From the NCBI GenBank assembly GCA_025846845.1, contig JAOYTL010000008.1:310001-374000 (forward strand): 64,000 bases of DNA, read 5' to 3'. A model generated the notes under the pieces. It did no database searches. It was not told the origin of the DNA and worked only from the letters and a program-made list of their open reading frames with translations. Numbering within the stretch: position 1 is the first letter of the stretch; every line of letters starts with the position of its first letter. Source of the DNA: Alloboseaceae bacterium BT-24-1. Lineage in GTDB: Bacteria; Pseudomonadota; Alphaproteobacteria; Rhizobiales; Beijerinckiaceae. A program made the position numbers and the translations under genes. Positions 52,539-60,752 of this stretch are shown here, in pieces.

Positions 52539-53282
52539 TTAGGAAAGCTTATCGTCGCCGGGCCAGCCGCAGGCGGCGAGTGCGGCATGCATATGCTGTG
52601 GCGGCGGCGCGGCGACCTTCACCGGCTCGCGCTTCGGATTGAGCGGAATCGAGATGCTTTGCGCATGCAGGTGCAGGCCCGGGCCGGCCTCGCGTGGCGC
52701 CGAGCCGTAGATTTCGTCGCCATGAATCGGCCCGAAGCTGGCGGCGCAGTGCACGCGCAATTGGTGCGTGCGGCCGGTCAGCGGCTCGAGCGCCAGCCAG
52801 GCGATGGTCGTGCCGTTGAGCCGGCCGCGGCCGAGCACGCGGTAGCGTGTTTGTGAGGGCAGGCCGGCGGGGTCCGGCTTCATCCACCAGCCGCGGTCCG
52901 GCGCCCGTTTCCCAAGCGGCAGATCGATCAGGCCCTCGTCCTCGGCGGGATCGCCTTCGACCACCGCCCAGTAGGTCTTTTCGATGCCGCCGTCGCGGAA
53001 AAGCTGGTTGAGCTGCGCCATGGCGCGCGGGTGACGGCCGAGCACGAGGCAGCCGGACGTGTCCTTGTCGAGCCGGTGCGCGGCTTCCGGCCGCCGCGGC
53101 AGGCCGAAGCGCAGGGCGTCGAGATGATCGGTCAGCACCGGGATGATGCGGCCTTTCGCCGCCGGGCCGCGATGTACCGGAAGCCCCGCCGGCTTGTCGA
53201 TGACGAGCATCATCGCATCGCGATGCAGCAGTGCGAAGGGGAGGTCGTCCTGCGAAAGGGCTGGTCGCTCGGGCGTGGTCAT
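52539..53282 (-). CDS. RluA-family 23S rRNA/tRNA pseudouridine synthase
   Basis: The 247-residue protein has the RluA signature HRLDKDTSGCLVLG with catalytic D72, plus VIDKPAGLPVHRGP and EPLTGRTHQLRVHCA. It lacks an N-terminal S4 domain, so it is a short RluA-type enzyme. It converts uridine to pseudouridine in RNA; the exact target cannot be assigned. It is divergent from ftsY (72-bp gap) and about 93 bp from the unrecognised gene upstream of the GNAT gene. Confidence 0.92.
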   Translation of the reverse strand: MTTPERPALSQDDLPFALLHRDAMMLVIDKPAGLPVHRGPAAKGRIIPVLTDHLDALRFGLPRRPEAAHRLDKDTSGCLVLGRHPRAMAQLNQLFRDGGIEKTYWAVVEGDPAEDEGLIDLPLGKRAPDRGWWMKPDPAGLPSQTRYRVLGRGRLNGTTIAWLALEPLTGRTHQLRVHCAASFGPIHGDEIYGSAPREAGPGLHLHAQSISIPLNPKREPVKVAAPPPQHMHAALAACGWPGDDKLS

Positions 53283-53354
53283 GGCATTGCGCTAGATAAG
53301 ACCGCACGCCGGTGCAACCCCTATAAGTCGTCGCGCGTAGCGGCAGAGTGGGCA

Positions 53355-54494
53355 ATGAGCGAGACCGAACCGAAGAAACGCGGCTTCTTTTCGAAGCTGT
53401 TCGGACTGGATCAGCCGGCAGCGGCGCCGCTGCCGGAGCCGCCGGCCGAGCTTGTCGCGGAGGTTGTGTCCGAAGCGGAGCCCGAGGCACCGCTCGCGCC
53501 CGAGATCCTGCTCGGCGAAGGCGCGCCTCTGCCGATCGTGGCATCCGAGCTGGAGCCGGTACAGCCGAAGCGCAGCTGGTGGCGCCGGCTGCGCGACGGG
53601 CTGTCGCGCACCTCTTCGGCGCTGACCACCGGCATCAGCGACCTCTTCACCAAGCGCAAGCTCGATGCGGGTACGCTGGAGGATCTCGAGGATATCCTGA
53701 TCCAGGCCGATCTCGGCCTCGCGACCTCGGCCCGGATCGCGAGGGCGGTCGGCGAAGGTCGCTATGACAAGCAGATCGAGCCGGAGGAGGTGAAGGCGAT
53801 CCTGGCGCGCGAGGTCGAGGCGATCCTGATGCCGGTCGCCACCCCGCTTGCGATCGACGCCACCAAAAAGCCGTTCGTGATCCTGATGGTGGGGGTCAAT
53901 GGCTCGGGCAAGACCACGACGATCGGCAAGCTCGCGGCCAAGTTCCGGGCCGAGGGCAAGTCGGTGATGCTGGCGGCGGGCGACACGTTCCGCGCCGCGG
54001 CGATCGAGCAGCTCAAGGTCTGGGGCGAGCGCACCGGGGCTGAAGTCATCGCTGGCCAGCAGGGCGCCGATGCGGCGGGGCTCGCCTTCGAGGCGTTGCA
54101 GAAGGCGAAGGCCAGCGGCACCGACGTGCTGCTGATCGACACGGCGGGACGGCTGCAGAACAAGACGGGGCTGATGGACGAACTGGCCAAGGTGGTGCGG
54201 GTGATCCGCAAGCTCGATGCAGAGGCGCCGCATACCGCGCTGCTCGTGCTTGATGCCACCGTCGGCCAGAACGCGGTCAGCCAGGTCGAGGCCTTCCGCG
54301 AGACCGCCGGTGTCACCGGCCTGGTGATGACCAAGCTCGACGGCACGGCGCGCGGCGGCATTCTCGTAGCATTGGCGGCGCAGTTCGGCCTGCCCGTGCA
54401 TTTCATCGGCGTCGGCGAGAGCGTCGACGACCTCGAACCATTCTCGGCGCGCGATTTCGCCCGTGCGGTGGCAGGATTGGGAGAAGCGGCATGA
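53355..54494 (+). CDS. ftsY: Signal recognition particle receptor FtsY
   Basis: The 379-residue protein has an acidic, low-complexity N-terminal A domain (residues 20-70), an N domain and a GTPase G domain with G1 GVNGSGKTTT at 180-189, GDTFRAAAIEQL, DTAGR and TKLDGTARGG. It docks SRP-ribosome complexes at the membrane and passes them to SecYEG. The amphipathic start FFSKLFGLDQ may bind membrane lipid. It overlaps the next gene by 4 bp (ATGA). Confidence 0.97.
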   Translation: MSETEPKKRGFFSKLFGLDQPAAAPLPEPPAELVAEVVSEAEPEAPLAPEILLGEGAPLPIVASELEPVQPKRSWWRRLRDGLSRTSSALTTGISDLFTKRKLDAGTLEDLEDILIQADLGLATSARIARAVGEGRYDKQIEPEEVKAILAREVEAILMPVATPLAIDATKKPFVILMVGVNGSGKTTTIGKLAAKFRAEGKSVMLAAGDTFRAAAIEQLKVWGERTGAEVIAGQQGADAAGLAFEALQKAKASGTDVLLIDTAGRLQNKTGLMDELAKVVRVIRKLDAEAPHTALLVLDATVGQNAVSQVEAFRETAGVTGLVMTKLDGTARGGILVALAAQFGLPVHFIGVGESVDDLEPFSARDFARAVAGLGEAA

Positions 54495-55114
54495 GCGAAA
54501 CGGCGGCGAGCCCAACGGGGGCAAAGCCGATCAACCCGCTCGTCAAGCTCGCGCTTGAATTCGGGCCGCTGGCGATCTTCTTCTTCGTCAATTCCTATGG
54601 CGACCGCTGGTTCGGCGTGGCCGAGGACCGGCGCATCTTCGTCGCCACCGGCGTCTTCATCGCGGCGTCGCTGATCGCGCTGGTGCTTTCGAAGATCGTG
54701 ATGAACCACCTGCCGCGCATGGCGATCGTCAACGCCGTGGTGGTCACGGCCTTCGGCGGGCTGACGCTGGCGCTCGACGACGCCTTCTTCATCAAGGTCA
54801 AGCCGACCATCGTGAACACGCTGTTCGGCTGCATCCTGCTCGGCGGGCTCTATTTCGGCCGCTCGCTGCTGGCACTGGTGCTCGACAGCGTGCTGCAGCT
54901 CGACGAGGAGGGCTGGCGCAAGCTGACCCTGCGCTGGGGCCTGTTCTTCTTCGTGCTCGCGGCGCTGAACGAGGTGGTCTGGCGCACGCAGACCCAGGAT
55001 TTCTGGGTCGCGTTCAAGGTCTGGGGCGTGATGCCGCTGACCATGATCTTCGCCCTCGCCCAGACGCCGCTGATCCTGAAGCACGAGATCAAGCGGCCGG
55101 AAGCGGCCGAATAG
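54491..55114 (+). CDS. YciB/IspZ-family inner-membrane septation protein
   Basis: The 207-residue protein has five or six membrane segments, KLALEFGPLAIFFFVNSYGD near residue 18, IVNTLFGCILLGGLYFGRSL near residue 108, and the FFVLAALNEVVWRTQTQDFWV region, characteristic of the septation protein A family. E. coli YciB interacts with cell-division and elongation proteins. It begins within the ftsY stop, a common alphaproteobacterial pairing that places envelope growth next to protein targeting. Nothing unusual is seen. Confidence 0.92.
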   Translation: MSETAASPTGAKPINPLVKLALEFGPLAIFFFVNSYGDRWFGVAEDRRIFVATGVFIAASLIALVLSKIVMNHLPRMAIVNAVVVTAFGGLTLALDDAFFIKVKPTIVNTLFGCILLGGLYFGRSLLALVLDSVLQLDEEGWRKLTLRWGLFFFVLAALNEVVWRTQTQDFWVAFKVWGVMPLTMIFALAQTPLILKHEIKRPEAAE

Positions 55115-55120
55115 CCCTTT

Positions 55121-55972
55121 TCAAGCCAGCCCGCCGCCGTCGACGCCGACGGTCTGGCCGTTGACATAGGATGCAGCCGGGCTCGACAGCCAGAGCACGA
55201 GTTCGGCGACCTCCTCGGGCCGGCCGATGCGCTTGGCCGGATAGGCCGAGGCGAGCTGCTCGCTGGTCACCTTCCAATCACGGCGCACACGCTCGAGCAT
55301 GGCCGTCTCGATCGGCCCGGGCGCGATCGCGTTGACGCGGACGTCGAGCCCGTATTCCTGCGCGGCCGCCTTGGTCATGTGGATCACCGCCGCCTTGGAG
55401 GCGCCGTAGCCGACGATGTTGGGGAAGGCGTGGCGGCCGCCGATCGAGGCCATGTTGACGATCGCGCCCTTCGTCCGGACCAGATGCGGCAATTCGTGCT
55501 TCATCGCCAGGAAGACGCCGCGCAGATTGGTCGCAATCAGATCGTCGAAGCCGTCAGCGGCCGTATCCGCGATCGGAGCAGGCGGCTTGTCAGCGCCGGC
55601 GTTGTTGAAGGCGATGTCGAGCCGGCCATAGCGGGCGATGACCGCATCGACAAAGGCCTTGACCTCTCCCTCGTCGCGGACATCGGCCCGGACATAGAGG
55701 GCATCGCCGCCTTTGGCGCGGATGCCGGCCTCGACCTCGCGGCCGAGCGCCTCACGCCGGCCGCAGAAGGCGACCTTCGCGCCCTGCGCGGCGAAGAGCT
55801 CGGCAGTGACGCGGCCGATGCCGGAGGTGGCGCCGGTGATCAGCACGACCTTGCCGGCAAAGGCGCCGGACGAAGCCGGCTGGGCGCCGGCAGTGGCGAT
55901 CAGGCCGACGCCGAGGCCGGCGGCCATGGCGGTGCGGATGAAGGTGCGGCGATCCTCGGTCCCGTTGATCAT
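55121..55972 (-). CDS. Short-chain dehydrogenase/reductase with a Tat-like signal
   Basis: The 283-residue protein starts with a twin-arginine-like leader (R8-R9 in DRRTFIRTAM, hydrophobic run to about 29, GAQPAS), then a classical SDR: TGATSGIG at 46-53, NNAG at 123-126, S176, Y189 and K193 (YGASK). SDRs are normally cytoplasmic NAD(P) enzymes, so a Tat leader suggests export already folded with its cofactor, or a membrane-held form; it could also be an uncleaved N-terminus. It is divergent from the LysR gene at 56079, which is likely its regulator. AGGAGA precedes the ATG. Confidence 0.88.
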   Translation of the reverse strand: MINGTEDRRTFIRTAMAAGLGVGLIATAGAQPASSGAFAGKVVLITGATSGIGRVTAELFAAQGAKVAFCGRREALGREVEAGIRAKGGDALYVRADVRDEGEVKAFVDAVIARYGRLDIAFNNAGADKPPAPIADTAADGFDDLIATNLRGVFLAMKHELPHLVRTKGAIVNMASIGGRHAFPNIVGYGASKAAVIHMTKAAAQEYGLDVRVNAIAPGPIETAMLERVRRDWKVTSEQLASAYPAKRIGRPEEVAELVLWLSSPAASYVNGQTVGVDGGGLA

Positions 55973-56049
55973 GGTGGTCTCCTGCGAACGGTGTCGAGCC
56001 GATGCGGAAACCCTATCGAGGCGCGATATCTGCGATAATCCGCTGTATT

Positions 56050-56066
56050 CTGAATGTATCTTTCAG
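56050..56066. promoter_or_regulatory. Candidate LysR operator (CTGAA-N7-TTCAG)
   Basis: The inverted repeat CTGAATGTATCTTTCAG lies 12 bp before the lysR start and 78 bp before the divergent SDR start. It has the size and symmetry of LysR-type T-N11-A boxes and would let the regulator control both genes. Confidence 0.5.
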
Positions 56067-56078
56067 TACTGCTACATA

Positions 56079-56972
56079 ATGCGGCGTGGCGATCTCGACG
56101 GGCTCGTGGCCCTTCTGACCGTGGCGGAGAAGCGCTCCTTCACCGCGGCGGCGGCGCTACTCGGCGTCACGCCCTCGGCCATCAGCCAGAGCGTGAGGGC
56201 GCTGGAGCAACGGGCCGGTGTCGCGCTGCTGGCGCGCACCACCCGCGACGTTGCTCCTACCGAGGCAGGACGGCGTTTCCTGGAACGAGCCCGGCCCGCG
56301 GTCGACGACATCCTCGGCGCGTTCCGGGAAGCCGCGAGCCTGAGCGACAGGCCGAGCGGTCTGCTGCGGCTGAATGTGCCGCGCGTGGCCCTGCCGAGCC
56401 TGATCGAGCCGATCCTGGCGGAATTCTGCGCGAGCTATCCGGAGGTCCAGGTCGAGATCCATGTCGACGATCGTCTTGCCAATATCGTCACGGAGGGTTT
56501 CGACGCCGGCATTCGCATCGGCGAGCTGGTCGAGGCCGACATGGTCGCGGTGTCGCTGAGTGCGCCGTTCAAGCTCGCGGTGGTCGGCTCACCCGATTAC
56601 TTCGCCCGGCATGGCCGGCCGCAGCGCCCGGAGGAGCTGAAGCGGCACGCCTGCATCAATTTCCGCCAGAGCGACCGCAGCCTTTACCACTGGGAGTTCG
56701 AGGAGAACGGGCGCGAATTCGCGCTCGCCGTCGACGGGCCGATCATCACGAACGAAGCCAATGTGATGATATCGGCGGCCGTGATGGGGCTGGGCCTCGC
56801 CTATATGCTCGACCCCGTCGCCGAGCCGCTCTGCCAGCGTAGCATGCTCGAACGCGTGCTCGAGCCGTTCTGCCCGCAGACGCCGGGTTTCTTCCTGTAT
56901 TTCCCCTCGCGCCACCAGGTCCTGCCGAAGCTCAGGGCCTTCATCGATTTCGCTCGGATGAGGCTGCGCTAA
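56079..56972 (+). CDS. LysR-family transcriptional regulator (divergent from SDR)
   Basis: The 297-residue protein has an N-terminal winged helix (residues 5-65, SFTAAAALLGVTPSAISQSV) and a C-terminal periplasmic-binding-like effector domain with RVALPSLIEPILAEFCASYP. It belongs to the branch whose members commonly control adjacent dehydrogenases. ATG 56079 starts MRRGDLDGLVALLTVAEKRS, the family N-terminus. The gene ends overlapping by 4 bp the stop of the next, convergent LysR gene. The likely effector is a small oxidised organic compound, but this is inference. Confidence 0.92.
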   Translation: MRRGDLDGLVALLTVAEKRSFTAAAALLGVTPSAISQSVRALEQRAGVALLARTTRDVAPTEAGRRFLERARPAVDDILGAFREAASLSDRPSGLLRLNVPRVALPSLIEPILAEFCASYPEVQVEIHVDDRLANIVTEGFDAGIRIGELVEADMVAVSLSAPFKLAVVGSPDYFARHGRPQRPEELKRHACINFRQSDRSLYHWEFEENGREFALAVDGPIITNEANVMISAAVMGLGLAYMLDPVAEPLCQRSMLERVLEPFCPQTPGFFLYFPSRHQVLPKLRAFIDFARMRLR

Positions 56973-57916
56973 CCGAGGCTGCCGGCGAGGCGCCGTGCCA
57001 GCTGCTCGCGGCGGAACGCCTCGCTCACGTGGTCGATGAAGGCGCGGGTCTTGGCCGGCAATAGCTCGCGGCTGGCGTAGTAGAGCGAGATCGCGCCAGC
57101 GTCGGCGTACCAGCGGGGCACGAGACGGATCAGCGCGCCGCTTTCCAGATGCGACAGCACGTCGGGTACGGCGAGCAAGGCGACGCCCAGGCCAAGCAGC
57201 GCCGCCTGGCACATTGCGGCGGGGTCGTTCAGCACGATCGTTTCGGGCAGCGTCGCGGGCATCTCGGTACCGGCCGTGTCACGCATCGTCCAATGGCGGA
57301 CCCGGCCCGTGCGGCTCGCGCGCATGACGATGCCGTCGAAGGCCGAGAGCCCAGCGGGATCGAGCGGCAGTGGCCGCCCTGCGAGATAGACGGGCGCTGC
57401 GACGGCGATGATATGAGCCGGTGCCAATGTGCGCGCGACGAGGCCCGGAGCGAGTTCGAAGCCGGCGCCGATCGCGGCGTCATAGCCTTCGGCGACGAGG
57501 TCGACCGGACGGTTCTCGAAATGCCATTCCGGCTTGATCCGTGGATAGCGCGCCCGGAAAGACGGCAGTAGCGGAAGGATGTGGCTCGTCCCGAACGTTG
57601 GACTGAGCGAGATCCTGAGCAGGCCAGTGGGCTCGCCGCCCGCCGACGAAATCCCGGCGATCGCCGCCTGCAGCTCCGTCAGATTGCCCGCGATCGCGTG
57701 CCGGAAGCTTTCGCCCGCCTCGGTCAGGGCCAGCCTGCGCGTCGAGCGCTGGAACAGCCGGACGCCGAGATTGCGCTCGAGCATCGCGATATTGCGGCTG
57801 ACCGCGGCCGGTGTCAGCCCGAGCTGGCGCGCGGCGGTCGAGAAGCTGCCGCCTTCGGCGCTACGGATGAAGGATTCGAGGTTGGCGAGCGACTCCAAGA
57901 CATTACCTTCAAGCAT
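56969..57916 (-). CDS. LysR-family transcriptional regulator (divergent from SDR at 58024)
   Basis: The 315-residue protein has the LysR winged helix SFSTAARQLGLTPAAVSRNI near residue 24 and the effector domain starting around residue 95 (GLLRISLSPTFGTSHILPLL). It is clearly distinct from its convergent LysR neighbour. The ATG at 57916 is used; the ALIGN-like conserved region ANLESFIRSAEGG follows soon after. It lies divergent from a classical SDR and probably regulates it. Stops of the two lysR genes share CTAA. Confidence 0.92.
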   Translation of the reverse strand: MLEGNVLESLANLESFIRSAEGGSFSTAARQLGLTPAAVSRNIAMLERNLGVRLFQRSTRRLALTEAGESFRHAIAGNLTELQAAIAGISSAGGEPTGLLRISLSPTFGTSHILPLLPSFRARYPRIKPEWHFENRPVDLVAEGYDAAIGAGFELAPGLVARTLAPAHIIAVAAPVYLAGRPLPLDPAGLSAFDGIVMRASRTGRVRHWTMRDTAGTEMPATLPETIVLNDPAAMCQAALLGLGVALLAVPDVLSHLESGALIRLVPRWYADAGAISLYYASRELLPAKTRAFIDHVSEAFRREQLARRLAGSLG

Positions 57917-57959
57917 CAGTTGAAAGTCATTCCAGTCATTACCGGCTAAATCCCGCAAA

Positions 57960-57982
57960 GGGAATGGGCGATATCCAATCCC
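57960..57982. promoter_or_regulatory. Candidate LysR operator (GGGAATGG-N7-CCAATCCC)
   Basis: An imperfect palindrome, one mismatch per 8-bp arm around GCGATAT, lies midway in the 107-bp gap between the divergent lysR and SDR genes. It has the position expected for a LysR regulatory binding site. Confidence 0.45.
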
Positions 57983-58023
57983 TACAGCGCCGCTCCGGCG
58001 CTCACATCCGAAGGGATCAGACA

Positions 58024-58773
58024 ATGACCAGTTCCAATCCTCTGGCCGGCAAGGTCGCTCTCGTCACCGGCGGCTCGCGCTCGATCGGCGCCGCCATCGC
58101 CAAACGCCTCGCCGCCGCCGGCGCGGCCGTCGCGCTGACCTACTCCGCCTCGCCGGCCAAGGCCGAGGCGGTGGTCGCGGAGATCGAGGCGAAAGGCGGC
58201 AGGGCGCTCGCCATCGCCGCCGACGCCGGCAATCCGGCCGCGGTCCGCGCCGCGGTCGCCCGCACCGTCGAGGTCTTCGGCGGCATCGATATCCTCGTCA
58301 ACAATGCCGGCATCGCGCTGGGTGGCCCGATCGAGGAGATCGCCTTCGCCGATTACGAGCGCATGATCGCGGTCAACGTCACCGGTGCCTTCGTCGCGAC
58401 GCAGGAGGCGGTCCGGCAGATGAAGCCGGGCGGCCGCGTCATCCATATCGGCTCGTCGATGGCGCGCTATGCCGCGTTTCCGACCGCCTCGCTCTACACG
58501 CTGACCAAAGGCGCACTCTCCGGCTTCAACCGTTCGTTGGCGCGCGATCTCGGTCCAAAGGGCATCACCGTCAATATCGTCAATCCCGGTCCGACCGACA
58601 CGGACATGAATCCGGATGGCGGGCCGGTCTCGAAGATCGTCGGCCCCGGAATGGCGGTGGGCCGCTATGGCAAGCCGGCAGAGATCGCCAGCGCGGTCGC
58701 CTATCTCGCGAGCCCGGAGGCCGGCTTCATCACCGGCGCCGAGCTGATGGCCGATGGCGGTTTTACCGCCTGA
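58024..58773 (+). CDS. Short-chain dehydrogenase/reductase (FabG-like)
   Basis: The 249-residue SDR has TGGSRSIG at 15-22, NNAG at 93-96 and the S144/Y158/K162 catalytic set (YTLTK). It ends with the family tail GAELMADGGFTA. It is a cytoplasmic NADP-type enzyme, with the ITVNIVNPGPTDTDMNPDGG region that shapes the substrate pocket, but the substrate is unknown. It is followed 31 bp later by an NADP-binding reductase gene, and the two may be one operon controlled by the divergent LysR. Confidence 0.92.
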   Translation: MTSSNPLAGKVALVTGGSRSIGAAIAKRLAAAGAAVALTYSASPAKAEAVVAEIEAKGGRALAIAADAGNPAAVRAAVARTVEVFGGIDILVNNAGIALGGPIEEIAFADYERMIAVNVTGAFVATQEAVRQMKPGGRVIHIGSSMARYAAFPTASLYTLTKGALSGFNRSLARDLGPKGITVNIVNPGPTDTDMNPDGGPVSKIVGPGMAVGRYGKPAEIASAVAYLASPEAGFITGAELMADGGFTA

Positions 58774-58804
58774 TCCCGCAACCTTTCAGGAACGGAGACA
58801 TCCC

Positions 58805-59407
58805 ATGTCCAGCATCGGAATCATCGGCGCCGGCCAGATCGGCACTGCCTTCGCCCGGGCGCTCGCCAGAGCGGGCATTCCGGCAACCATCGCCAACAGC
58901 CGCGGGCCGGACTCGCTCGCCGGCCTGGTGCGCGAACTCGGTCCGGCGATCACGGCCGGAACACGCGAGCAGGCGGCAAACGCCGACATCGTGCTCGTCG
59001 CCGTGAACTGGTCGAAGCTGCCGGCGGCGCTCGCCGGGCTGCCGGATTGGAACAGTCGCATCGTCATCGACGCGAACAACCCGATCGAGGCGCCGCTGTT
59101 CAAGCCGGCCGAACTCAATGGCCGGGCCTCGAGCGAGATCGTCGCCGGGCTGGTGCCGGGCGCGCGGCTGGTCAAGGCCTTCAACCACCTGCAGCCCGGG
59201 CTGGTCGCCGGCGACCCGGCGGCCGAAGGTGGCCGACGCGTGCTCTTCCTCTCCGGTGACGATGCCGCGGCGAAAGCCGAGATCGCGGGTCTGATCGACC
59301 GCCTCGGCTTCTTCGGCATCGATCTCGGCGCGCTGGCGATCGGCGCGCGGCTGGCGCAGTTCCCGGGCGGGCCGCTGCCGGCGCTGAACCTGGTGAAGTT
59401 CGGCTGA
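58805..59407 (+). CDS. NADP-binding F420-reductase-like oxidoreductase
   Basis: The 200-residue protein starts MSSIGIIGAGQIGTAFARAL with a Rossmann G-x-G-x-x-G at residues 8-13 and resembles the NADPH-dependent F420 reductase/coenzyme F420-binding family, with VNWSKLPAALAGLPDW near residue 78 and KAFNHLQPG near residue 133. The true cofactor is not clear: many bacterial homologues lack F420 and act on other substrates or as binding proteins. It lies 3 bp from the convergent SDR gene stop, and a CGGAGA ribosome-binding site precedes the ATG. Confidence 0.85.
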   Translation: MSSIGIIGAGQIGTAFARALARAGIPATIANSRGPDSLAGLVRELGPAITAGTREQAANADIVLVAVNWSKLPAALAGLPDWNSRIVIDANNPIEAPLFKPAELNGRASSEIVAGLVPGARLVKAFNHLQPGLVAGDPAAEGGRRVLFLSGDDAAAKAEIAGLIDRLGFFGIDLGALAIGARLAQFPGGPLPALNLVKFG

Positions 59408-59410
59408 GCG

Positions 59411-60196
59411 CTATTTCGGCGCCAGCCGGATCGCGCCGTCGAGGCGAATCGCGGTGCCGTTCAGCATGTCGTTCTCGACGATGCTCTTGACCAGCGCCGC
59501 GTATTCCGAGGCCCGGCCGAGACGCGAGGGGTGCGGCACGGAGACAGCGAGCGAGGCGCGGGCCTCGTCCGGCAGGCCGGCGAACATCGGCGTCTCGAAC
59601 AGGCCGGGCATGATCGTGACGACGCGGATGCCGACGCCGGCGAGATCGCGCGCGACCGGTAGCGTCAGGCCGACGACGCCGGCCTTGGAGGCGGCATAGG
59701 CGGCCTGGCCGATCTGGCCGTCCTCGGCGGCGACGGAAGCCGTACAGACGAAAACGCCGCGGCCGCCATCCTCGGTGACCGGGTCGAGCGCGGCGAGCGC
59801 CACCGCCGATTTGGCGATGACGCGGAAAGTACCGGTCAGGTTGATCGCCACCGCCTTCTCGAAGGTGGCGAGGTCATGGGCGACGAGCTCGCCGGTGTCG
59901 CGCTTCTTCGAGACGACGCGGCGGCCGGGCGCGATGCCGGCGCAGTTGACGACGATCCGGGCAACGCCATGGGCGGCGCGCGCCTTCTGCAGAGCGGCGT
60001 CGACCGATTCTTCGCTGGTGACGTCGCAGGCGCAGAACAGTCCGCCGATCTCCTTGGCGACTTCCTCGCCGCGCTCGGCGTTGAGGTCGAACAGGGCGAC
60101 CTTGACGCCATGGCTGGCGAGCATCCGCGCCGTGCCCTCGCCGAGGCCGGAGGCGCCGCCGGTGACGATGGCGGCGATGGAGGAGTCGAGCTTCAT
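59411..60196 (-). CDS. SDR, 3-hydroxyacyl-CoA dehydrogenase type-2-like
   Basis: The 261-residue SDR has TGGASGLG at 12-19, the NCAG motif at 84-87 in place of NNAG, and S154/Y167/K171 (YAASK). The whole is close to HSD10-type 3-hydroxyacyl-CoA dehydrogenases: MPGLFETPMFAGLPDEARAS and ending GAIRLAPK. These oxidise 3-hydroxyacyl-CoAs in beta-oxidation or steroid breakdown. ATG 60196 is preceded by GAGGGA, so the longer readings beginning at 60220 or 60319 are not needed. Confidence 0.88.
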   Translation of the reverse strand: MKLDSSIAAIVTGGASGLGEGTARMLASHGVKVALFDLNAERGEEVAKEIGGLFCACDVTSEESVDAALQKARAAHGVARIVVNCAGIAPGRRVVSKKRDTGELVAHDLATFEKAVAINLTGTFRVIAKSAVALAALDPVTEDGGRGVFVCTASVAAEDGQIGQAAYAASKAGVVGLTLPVARDLAGVGIRVVTIMPGLFETPMFAGLPDEARASLAVSVPHPSRLGRASEYAALVKSIVENDMLNGTAIRLDGAIRLAPK

Positions 60197-60367
60197 GGCG
60201 TCCCTCGCGTCTTTTGACATTGCTGCATGGGCTTTAGAGGCGCGATGCTCGGCATCCAAGAGGGTTCGACGTGCGATTCTGGGTCGATCCCTTGTGCAGC
60301 CCTTCATGCGGGGCCACATTTTTGCGTCGACGGCAGGCTAGAACCGGCCTGCCAAGGGAGAGGACGG

Positions 60368-60748
60368 ATGAGCGACAGCTTCGGTTTCGGACAGAGTTTC
60401 ACGCGCGAGGAGATGGCGGCGATCCGCAAGAGCCTGCGTGACGAGGCGCGTTTCGGTTCCGAGTTCATCGGCCGACTGAAGCGGGTGGCGAAGCGCATTC
60501 CTTTCGCCGAGGATCTGCTGGCCGCCTTCGTCTGCGCGCGCGACCCGGCGACCCCGCGGCGCGTCAAGCTGACGCTGCTGGCGGCGCTCGGCTATTTCGT
60601 GCTGCCGCTCGATGCCCTGCCCGACGTGATGCCGTTGCTCGGCTTCACCGACGATGCCGCGGTGATCGCGGCTGCGCTCGCCGCCGTCGCCGGCTCGATC
60701 ACGCCGCAGCACCGCGAGAGGGCCAAGGAGATGCTGGCCGATCTGTGA
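60368..60748 (+). CDS. YkvA-family DUF1232 protein
   Basis: The 126-residue protein has a short DUF1232 membrane region with LTLLAALGYFVLPLDALPDV near residue 68, the family signature (YxxxPxDxxPD), and a helical N-terminus. Its function is unknown; the family is small, widespread, and usually at the inner membrane. GAGAGG precedes the ATG. It ends 4 bp from the convergent quinone oxidoreductase stop, and it is divergent from the HSD10-like gene. The upstream reading to 60227 has no support. Confidence 0.85.
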   Translation: MSDSFGFGQSFTREEMAAIRKSLRDEARFGSEFIGRLKRVAKRIPFAEDLLAAFVCARDPATPRRVKLTLLAALGYFVLPLDALPDVMPLLGFTDDAAVIAAALAAVAGSITPQHRERAKEMLADL

Positions 60749-60752
60749 TCGG

